Of a DNA stretch of 5,590 bases, positions 1 through 5,590 are shown piece after piece. The position numbers were made by a program, and so were the translations under genes. Within the stretch, counting starts at the first letter, position 1, and each line of letters opens with the position of its first letter. The notes under the pieces are model-generated. The model did no database searches. It saw nothing but the letters and a program-made list of their open reading frames with translations, and was not told the origin of the DNA. Where the stretch lies: NCBI GenBank assembly GCA_946481615.1, contig CAMLOR010000230.1:1-5590 (forward strand). The letters run 5' to 3'. This DNA comes from an uncultured Aquimonas sp. (GTDB lineage Bacteria > Pseudomonadota > Gammaproteobacteria > Xanthomonadales > Xanthomonadaceae).

Positions 1-1610
<1,610 letters not shown>

Positions 1611-1614
<4 letters not shown>

Positions 1615-2264
1615 ACCTGGCGCTGTTCGACTTCGACGGCACGATCACCACGCGCGACGTCTATCCCGGCTTCCTGCAGTACTGCTCGCCGCGCTGGCGC
1701 GTGGTGCTGGGATGGATGGTGCTGGGCGTGCCGTATCTGCTGCTCAAGCGCGGACGCTTCTCGCCCGACCGCATGCGCCGGCTCGCGGCCTTCGTCACCT
1801 TCGCCGGCGCCAGCGAGCAGCACGTGCACGCGGCCGGCGAGCGCTACGCGCGCGAAGTGATTCCTGCGCTGGTGCGGCCCGAAGCGGCGGCACGCATCGC
1901 CTGGCACCGCGCGCAAGGCGATCGCATCGTGGTCGTGTCCGCATCGATGGACGCCTATCTCGAACCGTGGTGCGCGGAGCAGGGCATCGAACTCGTGTGC
2001 AATCACCCGGCCGCGCGCGAAGGGCGCCTGACCGGCTTCTTCGCCAAGGAAGACTGCGCCAACGACGCCAAGCTGCGCCGGCTGGCCGAACTGCTCGACC
2101 TGCGCGACTACGAGATCGTCTACGCCTATGGCGACACGCCGGCCGACCACGCCATGCTCGGCGCGGCGCATCGGCGCTGGTACTGCTGGGAGGAAATCGC
2201 CGCGAACGCTCCCATCCCGGCCTCCGCGCACAAGCGCGAGAAGGCGATGAGGGCAGCCGCGTGA
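1611..2264 (+). CDS. HAD-IB family phosphatase (SerB/PgpC-like)
   Basis: This is a 217-residue haloacid-dehalogenase-type hydrolase that should remove phosphate from a small metabolite or lipid head group through a phospho-aspartate. The four HAD motifs are present. Motif I is FDFDGTIT with nucleophile D7 and acid/base D9. Motif II is VVVSAS with S110. Motif III is probably K154 in NDAKLRRL. Motif IV is YGDTPAD with D175 and D179 for Mg2+. The layout, with a hydrophobic stretch at about 31-45 in the cap and an H-R-R-W segment just after motif IV, recalls subfamily IB proteins such as E. coli PgpC (phosphatidylglycerophosphatase). The substrate cannot be told from sequence, and a SerB-like role is the main alternative. 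The ATG overlaps the hutU stop (ATGA) and has no strong Shine-Dalgarno, which fits translational coupling. Its stop overlaps the GTG of the Nudix gene. Confidence 0.9.
2249..2253 (+). promoter_or_regulatory. Ribosome binding site of the Nudix gene
   Basis: GAGGG ends seven bases before the GTG at 2261, inside the last codons of the HAD gene. It decides the GTG start and shows that the third gene can also initiate independently of coupling. Confidence 0.6.
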
Positions 2265-2692
2265 ACATTCCCGAGTTCGGCACGTGCGAGCCCGGCGCCG
2301 ACTACCAACTGCGCCCCGGCGCGCACGTGCTGATCGTCGAAGGCCCGCGCATCGCGCTGGTGCGCACGCGCATCGGCCTGATGCTGCCGGGCGGCGGCAT
2401 CGACGCCGGCGAAACCGCGGAAGACGCCGCCGTGCGCGAAACCCGCGAGGAATGCGGCCTGCGCATCGCCCTGGGCACGGAACTGGGCACTGCCGACGAA
2501 CTCGTCTTCGCCCGCTCCGAACAGAAACACTTCCGCAAACGCGTGCGCTTCTTCGAAGCCCGCGTCCTGGGCGGCGCCCCACCCACCGAAGACGACCACG
2601 AACTTCTCTACTTCGACCTGCGCGAAGCCCTCGCAGAACTCGCTTACGGCAGTCACCGCTGGGCGCTGGAGCGGTGGATGGTGTTGCGCTGA
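2261..2692 (+). CDS. Nudix hydrolase, GTG start
   Basis: This 143-residue single-domain Nudix protein is expected to cleave a nucleoside diphosphate linked to another group, using Mg2+ held by the Nudix helix. The box GX5EX7REUXEEXGU is complete at residues 45-67: G45, E51, R59, E60, E63, E64, G66, L67. The U position after RE is T61, a mild deviation. It is preceded by the usual LMLPGGG strand-turn. The only start before the domain is the GTG at 2261, which overlaps the previous stop (GTGA) and has GAGGG seven bases upstream; the next methionine (M41) is inside the domain, so the GTG is well supported. It is the third member of the hutU-HAD-Nudix run. A house-cleaning or metabolite-repair role is plausible, but the substrate is unknown. 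The length is typical of small Nudix enzymes. Confidence 0.92.
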   Translation: MNIPEFGTCEPGADYQLRPGAHVLIVEGPRIALVRTRIGLMLPGGGIDAGETAEDAAVRETREECGLRIALGTELGTADELVFARSEQKHFRKRVRFFEARVLGGAPPTEDDHELLYFDLREALAELAYGSHRWALERWMVLR

Positions 2693-2713
2693 GAGCGGCG
2701 TATCGTCGCCGTC

Positions 2714-2914
2714 ATGGGAAAGCTCGAACGCCTGCAGGTAGAGATCGCCGCCCTGACGCCGGACGAACTCGCGGCGTTTCGTGACTGGTACCGCGCGTTC
2801 GATGACGACGCTTGGGATCGGCAGATGCAGGACGATGCTTCCAAAGGCCGGCTCGATGCCGCCGCGTCCGACGCACTTGCCGCCCATCGACAGGGCAGAG
2901 CCCGACCCCTCTGA
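2714..2914 (+). CDS. Small antitoxin-like protein, partner of a RelE/ParE-type toxin
   Basis: This 66-residue acidic, helical protein resembles the small antitoxins encoded just before RelE/ParE-superfamily toxins in proteobacteria. In memory of that family, the N-terminus reads like K-L-x-x-L-x-x-x-I-x-x-L-x-P-x-E-L and the C-terminal part like W-D-x-Q-x-x-x-D-x-x-x-G-x-L-D-x-x-A-x-x-A-L-x-x-H-R-x-G-R. Here these are MGKLERLQVEIAALTPDEL (1-19), WDRQMQDDASKGRLD (34-48) and ALAAHRQGR (54-62). Such a protein would bind and neutralise its toxin and may repress its own operon. It begins 21 bases after the Nudix stop with no clear Shine-Dalgarno. The frame is intact, but the partner downstream is broken, so it is probably an orphan antitoxin. 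No DNA-binding domain can be named with confidence. Confidence 0.72.
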   Translation: MGKLERLQVEIAALTPDELAAFRDWYRAFDDDAWDRQMQDDASKGRLDAAASDALAAHRQGRARPL

Positions 2915-3057
2915 AGCACCCCCGCGTCCCCGGCTTTCTGGGACGCGTACCGGAAATTGCCCGCAGAAATCACGCTCGTCGCCGACAAGTGGTGCCGGCT
3001 GCTGCGCGTATTGGTCGATCCGGGTGGGATGACAGCCACGCGGACTACGATGCATGA
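2911..3057 (+). pseudogene. Remnant of a RelE/ParE-type toxin gene (frameshifted, internally deleted)
   Basis: Directly after the antitoxin there is no long frame, but three toxin-like pieces occur in family order. From 2936 the frame reads FWDAYRKLPAEITLVADK and on to L-L at about 3004, like the start of these toxins (F-W-x-x-Y-x-x-L-P-x-E-I-x-x-x-A-x-K). From 3009, one frame on, it reads YWSIRVG and then stops; Y-W-S-V-R-V-G is the usual central strand. From 3034, in a third frame, it reads SHADYDA and ends with TGA at 3055-3057, like the usual W-I-G-S-H-A-D-Y-D terminus. Intact toxins of this kind have about 80-90 codons, so roughly 15 and 20 codons appear to be missing at the two junctions. 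The start is damaged too: CTGAAGCAC at 2911 sits where a GTGAAGCAC-type start overlapping the antitoxin stop would be expected, and another shift lies between it and 2936. No functional RNase or gyrase-poisoning activity is expected. The reading rests on remembered family patterns. Confidence 0.62.
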
Positions 3058-3119
3058 CTGGCACGCTGCTCGCGATGCTTGCGCAGGAGACTATGCCGTG
3101 TTTCCGGCAAAGCGCATCG

Positions 3120-3139
3120 GTCAGCATGACCTCGCTGAC
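3120..3139. repeat. Inverted repeat upstream of the exported-protein gene
   Basis: GTCAGC and GCTGAC form a perfect 6-base inverted repeat separated by 8 bases, ending 32 bases before the chosen start at 3172. It could be an operator half-site pair or a small hairpin in the leader. It has no run of T after it, so it is not a convincing terminator. No promoter could be called with confidence in 3058-3171. Confidence 0.3.
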
Positions 3140-3160
3140 TTACGGGAGCTTCACGACGAT

Positions 3161-3164
3161 GGGA
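3161..3164 (+). promoter_or_regulatory. Ribosome binding site selecting the ATG at 3172
   Basis: GGGA lies seven bases before the ATG at 3172 but only one base before the in-frame ATG at 3166. The spacing favours 3172, two codons further in. Confidence 0.5.
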
Positions 3165-3171
3165 TATGTCT

Positions 3172-3993
3172 ATGAAAACTTCGGCCCTCGACCGACTTAC
3201 TAACACCGCTTTCAAGACAGCGGGCATTGCGCTTGCGGTCTCGGTCCTGGCCGACACAGCATACGCAGCCGCGTCGATCACGGCGGTGCCGACGATACCC
3301 GTCGAGCGACAGCGGGTGTTTGTCCACTATCAGACCGAAGCTCTATGTGAAGCACAGATCGATCCGGGCCAGACAAGAGTTTCGATGAGCAACAACGTGG
3401 TCGATGTCGCGCTTGTCATGCCTGAAGAGGCGCAAGGATGTACCAACTTCGGCGTCGACCTGGTGATTGAGATTGGCGAACTTCCCATCGGCACCTATAC
3501 GGTACGAACGGGCGTCGCGAAGATCGAGCCCTATCTCCAGGGTGTCCTGCCTGCCGACACCTTGGCGAGTACGACGGTGAGCGTGATTGCAGGTGCCACG
3601 GGAGGGCCGGTAGACAATTACGCGGGCATCTGGTGGTCTCCGGAAGAACCTGGCTGGTCGCTCGTCGTCTACGAGACGGCCAACGATCTTCTGATTGGCG
3701 GCTGGCTCACCCACGGGGCGGATGGAGCGCCGACATGGTTCTTCTCTCAGCCGGGCACGTGGATTTTTCCCAACGTCTACGAGGCCCCACTGCTTGCCAC
3801 CAGTGGGGGACCCTACTTCGGCGCGCCGTCTCCGCAGCCTGCGGCGACGGTCAGGCGTGTGGGTACGACTCGGTACACCTTTGGCGGCGACGGCAGTGTT
3901 GTCGACGGCAAAGTTGTTCGAACCGGGCGAATTACCTATGACGTCGATGGCGTCTCTGGAACGAGAGCAATTCAGACCGCGGTCGATGACTAG
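3172..3993 (+). CDS. Exported hypothetical protein with C-terminal WW-x-P-x-E-x-G-W domain
   Basis: This is a 273-residue secreted or periplasmic protein of unknown function. A Sec signal peptide is clear: a K-containing n-region, a hydrophobic core at about 18-27 (AGIALAVSVL) and an A-Y-A cleavage motif at 30-32. Residues 33-140 form a beta-rich N-terminal part whose two cysteines, C59 and C90, could make a disulfide. A short glycine linker (141-147) leads to a C-terminal domain at about 149-270 with NYAGIWWSPEEPGW (149-162), then GADGAPTWFF, a Y-E-A-P-L-L-A-T-S-G-G-P motif at 203-214, and a last strand pair around YTFGGDG and GRITYDVDG. I associate this motif set with a domain recurrent in secreted proteins of Lysobacter and relatives, function unknown. 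An in-frame ATG at 3166 is possible, but 3172 has the better-spaced GGGA. The gene stands alone, with no operon partner on this strand. Confidence 0.85.
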   Translation: MKTSALDRLTNTAFKTAGIALAVSVLADTAYAAASITAVPTIPVERQRVFVHYQTEALCEAQIDPGQTRVSMSNNVVDVALVMPEEAQGCTNFGVDLVIEIGELPIGTYTVRTGVAKIEPYLQGVLPADTLASTTVSVIAGATGGPVDNYAGIWWSPEEPGWSLVVYETANDLLIGGWLTHGADGAPTWFFSQPGTWIFPNVYEAPLLATSGGPYFGAPSPQPAATVRRVGTTRYTFGGDGSVVDGKVVRTGRITYDVDGVSGTRAIQTAVDD

Positions 3994-4031
3994 ACCTTGA
4001 GCCAACCCAGGGTGTCATCGTTGCGGTACGT

Positions 4032-4140
4032 GTCACAACGAGTCGAGCTGACTGCTTGCGGTGATCGCGACAGCGATAGCAAGCGCGCGAAGCTTGCGTC
4101 GCCACGCGCGGGCTCAGCCGGCAGGCGTATCGGTTTGGAC
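4032..4140 (-). repeat. Weak attC-like palindromic region after the VOC gene
   Basis: Read on the - strand, GTCCAAAC lies 8 bases past the VOC stop codon, and GTTGTGAC lies about 100 bases further on. The two are imperfect inverted repeats of each other (6 of 8 positions), and the second resembles the integron core GTTRRRY with one mismatch. Inside is a second pairing, GCTGA with TCAGC (4114-4118 with 4047-4051), and a strong hairpin (4054-4084). Position and orientation fit an attC site of a cassette carrying the VOC gene, but the consensus match is poor. Confidence 0.25.
4054..4084. repeat. Hairpin between convergent genes
   Basis: GCTTGC (4054-4059) pairs with GCAAGC (4079-4084), and inside it ATCGC (4064-4068) pairs with GCGAT (4073-4077) around a GACA loop. 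GCAAGC could instead pair with a second GCTTGC at 4092-4097, so two exclusive folds are possible. It sits between the ends of the exported-protein gene and the VOC gene, where a two-way terminator would be expected, but neither side has a T tract. It may instead be part of a larger attC-like fold. Confidence 0.4.
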
Positions 4141-4148
4141 GAGCACGA

Positions 4149-4610
4149 CTACGCCTTGTTGTAGGCTCTTTCGAGCTCCGCCACGTCGAGCTTCACCATC
4201 GTCATCATGGCTTCCATCACGGCCTTCACCTTCCTGGGGTCGCTATCACGGATCAACTCGGTGAATCGCCTCGGGACGATTTGCCAGGAGAGACCAAAGG
4301 GATCTTTGATCCAGCCGCAGGCCGTGGGCGTCGCTCCTGCCTTCACGAGCTTGTCCCAGTATTCATCCACTTCATCCTGATCCGCGCAGTCCACGTAAAG
4401 CGAGACTCCTTCGGAGAAGCTGAAGTACGAACCTCCGTTGTAGCCCATGAAGACTTGACCGCCCACCACGAACTCGGCGGAGTTGATGGGACCGTCCTTG
4501 CCCGTGCGGGCGACGCTGCGTACTTCGGAGTTCGGAAAAGTCGCGGTGTAGAACTCGATCGCCGCTTCGAGCTGGTCGTTGAACATGAGGAAAGGTGTCA
4601 CTTTGTTCAT
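4149..4610 (-). CDS. VOC superfamily protein, PhnB / 3-demethylubiquinone methyltransferase-like
   Basis: This 153-residue protein belongs to the vicinal-oxygen-chelate (glyoxalase-fold) superfamily, in the group annotated as PhnB-like or 3-dmu-9_3-mt. Signatures in order are VTPFLMFNDQLEAAIEFYT (4-22), a FPNSEV turn, FVVGGQVFMGYNGG (47-60), the SFSEGVSLYVDC strand (64-75), EVDEYWDKL (80-88), then CGWIKDPFGLSWQIVP (98-113) and the helical tail KVKAVMEAMMTMVKLDVAELERAY. The biochemical role of this group is not settled, and the name should not be read as a methyltransferase assignment. The frame runs open upstream to 4766, but the ATG at 4610 is chosen because the family starts there (M-x-K-V-T-P-F-L) and GAAGAAGG ends seven bases before it. 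Its GC is clearly lower than that of the hutU side. It is the last of three - strand genes and may be a mobile cassette gene. Confidence 0.92.
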   Translation of the reverse strand: MNKVTPFLMFNDQLEAAIEFYTATFPNSEVRSVARTGKDGPINSAEFVVGGQVFMGYNGGSYFSFSEGVSLYVDCADQDEVDEYWDKLVKAGATPTACGWIKDPFGLSWQIVPRRFTELIRDSDPRKVKAVMEAMMTMVKLDVAELERAYNKA

Positions 4611-4617
4611 GGGGGTG

Positions 4618-4625
4618 CCTTCTTC
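4618..4625 (-). promoter_or_regulatory. Ribosome binding site of the VOC gene
   Basis: On the - strand GAAGAAGG precedes the ATG at 4610 by seven bases. It supports this start over the longer frame reaching 4766. Confidence 0.6.
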
Positions 4626-4678
4626 TCTTCCCTGCCAGCTCAAGTTCATGACCCAGGTCGGGCCTGCAACTGAATGGT

Positions 4679-4761
4679 GCCCAATTTCAACGGAGCAACG
4701 GCGCCAGAGTGCTTTTTTGTTGGGAAATACACCCTGTTTTTTCTTTTGGGAGAAGTCAGAC
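4679..4761 (-). repeat. Weak attC-like element between the lipoprotein-like gene and the VOC gene
   Basis: On the - strand GTCTGAC (4755-4761) spans the stop codon of the upstream gene, and ATTGGGC (4679-4685) lies about 70 bases further on. They pair over six of seven positions if G-U wobbles are allowed. They resemble the integron boundary boxes RYYYAAC and GTTRRRY with one mismatch each. The interior shows no convincing second pair of boxes and holds two A6 tracts on this strand (opposite T6 at 4713-4718 and 4737-4742), so it may equally be a plain AT-rich leader or promoter for the VOC gene. Confidence 0.22.
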
Positions 4762-5079
4762 GCCACTGCAAAGATAGCTTGGACGGTATATCACGGTGCT
4801 GAAATTGGAGGCAGTGTCTATCAGGTCAACTCTGCTCCCATCCGTACCCATTGGCCTGACCTCTTGCCAAGTCTCTCCGTTTCGCTTGATCTCAACCAGC
4901 GCGAAACAAACAACAGGATCCAGTGGATCGTTGGCGGTATCGCCCGTGTACGTTGCGTACCAACCAGTGGCCGGGATGATTTGAAGAATCTTTTCTTGGC
5001 CTTCCACGATCTCTCCCGATGATGTTTGACGCCGTGTTGAGCTGCTGCAGGCCGGCAATGTTGCAGACGCGCCGAGCAA
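4756..5079 (-). CDS. Hypothetical protein, possible lipoprotein with uncertain or lost start
   Basis: I do not recognise a named family for this 107-residue frame. It reads like a real protein: after a S-S-G-E-I linker comes ILQIIPATGWYATYTGD (31-47), PVVCFALVEI (54-63), WQEVRPMGTDGSRVDLID (70-87) and NFSTVIYRP, a pattern seen in bacterial hypothetical proteins with strands around P-V-V-x-x-A-L-V-E. The N-terminus has a lipobox-like LPAC with C11, followed by serine-rich sequence, as in lipoproteins. However, the only start is a TTG at 5079 with no Shine-Dalgarno, leaving a signal peptide too short and without a positive n-region. The frame is open back to 5118 (FRLNFVPKP and so on) but holds no ATG, GTG or other TTG. 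Either the start is unusual or the 5' end has been lost, for example by a frameshift or by recombination close to the preceding gene. It lies 28 bases after that gene. Confidence 0.5.
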   Translation of the reverse strand: MLGASATLPACSSSTRRQTSSGEIVEGQEKILQIIPATGWYATYTGDTANDPLDPVVCFALVEIKRNGETWQEVRPMGTDGSRVDLIDTASNFSTVIYRPSYLCSGV

Positions 5080-5107
5080 ATCACCGGCGATCGGCTTGGG
5101 TACGAAG

Positions 5108-5476
5108 TTAAGGCGAAACTACGCGGAGCAGTGTCGTTTCGGCAATGCCAAGCCGACGAGCCAAGCGGATGGCATTGGGGACAACCCAGTACGGGGAGTC
5201 CGCGTCGAACGGCGCCGGTTCGTGGCTGAGATTGTAGAAAGTCTTCGCGCAGACTTCCTCAAATAGGTACTGCTCCGACTTCGCCGCTTCACCGGACCGC
5301 TCGGCTAACAGCGTCTTGCTCCTGATGCGCTGAAGCAGGGCGTGGCCTTGCTGCCACCGGGAGCGATCGGCCGCCATGAGGGCAAGTTCATCCAGAGTTT
5401 CATGGTCGGAGCAGCTTCGACGGAACAAATCGACAAGCCGACCTATCTCCTCGAAGATTTGTCCGGCGCCCATCAT
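5108..5476 (-). CDS. Hypothetical protein, 122 residues
   Basis: This is a cytoplasmic-looking protein of unknown function, with no signal peptide or membrane segment. It is mostly helical: an amphipathic start (IFEEIGRLVDLFRRS), a central R-S-R-W-Q-Q-G-H-A-L-L-Q-R-I-R helix near 38-52, and a distinctive YLFEEVCAKTFYNLS segment (69-83) followed by PFDADSPYWVVPNAIRLARRLG (88-110). The Y-L-F-E-E-x-C-A-K-T-x-Y-N-L-S and P-F-D-x-D-S-P-Y-W-V-V-P motifs seem familiar from uncharacterised bacterial proteins, but I cannot name the family. Two ATG codons are in tandem at 5476 and 5473, with GGAG four or seven bases upstream respectively; they cannot be separated, and the first is given. The GGAG lies inside the boundary box of an attC-like site, which is how integron cassette genes often begin. 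GC is lower than in the hutU operon. Confidence 0.75.
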   Translation of the reverse strand: MMGAGQIFEEIGRLVDLFRRSCSDHETLDELALMAADRSRWQQGHALLQRIRSKTLLAERSGEAAKSEQYLFEEVCAKTFYNLSHEPAPFDADSPYWVVPNAIRLARRLGIAETTLLRVVSP

Positions 5477-5480
5477 CGTG

Positions 5481-5534
5481 CTCCAATGTCTGAGTTACAC
5501 CGCGCAAAGCGGCGTCTAGCGAATGGTGTCAGAG
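5481..5534 (-). other. attC-like integron recombination site (degenerate)
   Basis: On the - strand this 54-base imperfect palindrome runs from CTCTGAC (5528-5534) to ATTGGAG (5481-5487), with a central stem ACACCGC/GCGGCGT (5497-5503 with 5509-5515, one mismatch) around a 5-base loop. Compared from memory with the attC site of aadA-type cassettes, the left arm shares CATTC and GACGCCGCTT, and the right arm shares GCGCGG, TAACTCA and a TT-R-GA core followed by GCAC. The length suits short attC sites (about 57-60). The core deviates from GTTRRRY at its first and last bases, so it may be inactive for recombination. Orientation is right for cassettes read on the - strand, and the 122-residue gene starts a few bases after the core. 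Confidence 0.5.
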
Positions 5535-5590
5535 CTGAATGGCGCTTACTTTACTCGCACCGGATGCCCATGCGCGCGTACCTGTTCGCG

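Noticed and set aside
2812..3057. A continuous + strand open frame ending in SHADYDA, taken as a gene of its own
   Set aside because: Only its last residues look like protein of a known kind; the earlier part is out of frame with the antitoxin and with the toxin-like pieces.
2126..3127. Long - strand open frame across the Nudix and antitoxin region
   Set aside because: It overlaps well-supported + strand genes and shows no recognisable domain.
4054..4084. Rho-independent terminator
   Set aside because: The stem is good, but no T tract follows on either strand, so it is listed only as a hairpin.
4611..4766. Upstream in-frame extension of the VOC gene
   Set aside because: The added residues are lysine- and tryptophan-rich and unlike the family, which begins at the ATG at 4610 with a good ribosome binding site.
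4579..5022. 147-codon + strand open frame
   Set aside because: It lies opposite the start of the VOC gene and the lipoprotein-like frame, and its product shows no domain; the - strand reading is more protein-like.

Overview
The window looks like chromosomal DNA of a high-GC gammaproteobacterium, probably of the Xanthomonadaceae/Rhodanobacteraceae (Lysobacterales) type. This is an inference from protein style. The urocanase is of the ordinary proteobacterial kind, and the exported protein at about 3.17-3.99 kb carries a WW-S-P-E-E-P-G-W motif and the linked ATSGGP motif, which I associate with secreted proteins of that order. I could not run a search to confirm the taxon.

Left part (1-2692, + strand, very GC-rich): urocanate hydratase (hutU, its 5' end cut off by the window edge), a HAD-IB phosphatase and a Nudix hydrolase form a tight operon-like run. 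The hutU stop overlaps the HAD start (ATGA), and the HAD stop overlaps a GTG start for the Nudix gene (GTGA). HutU belongs to histidine degradation. The other two are small phosphohydrolases of unknown substrate that are probably translationally coupled to it.

Middle (2714-3057, + strand): a small antitoxin-like gene is followed directly by what I read as a wrecked RelE/ParE-type toxin gene. Its N-terminal, central and C-terminal signature pieces survive in the right order but in different frames, with the sequence between them missing. Then comes an exported two-part protein (3172-3993) with a signal peptide, preceded by a small inverted repeat.

Right part (about 4030-5540, genes on the - strand, visibly lower GC): a VOC/PhnB-like protein, a hypothetical protein with a lipobox-like N-terminus whose start is doubtful, and a 122-residue hypothetical protein. 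Between and around them are three attC-like imperfect palindromes, all pointing the same way as the genes. The one at 5481-5534 closely resembles a classical integron attC site. The other two are weak, but each lies at or just past a stop codon. The best overall hypothesis is a decayed fragment of a chromosomal integron cassette array (or a solo cassette region). No integrase is visible here. The last 50 bases (5541-5590) show nothing I can assign.
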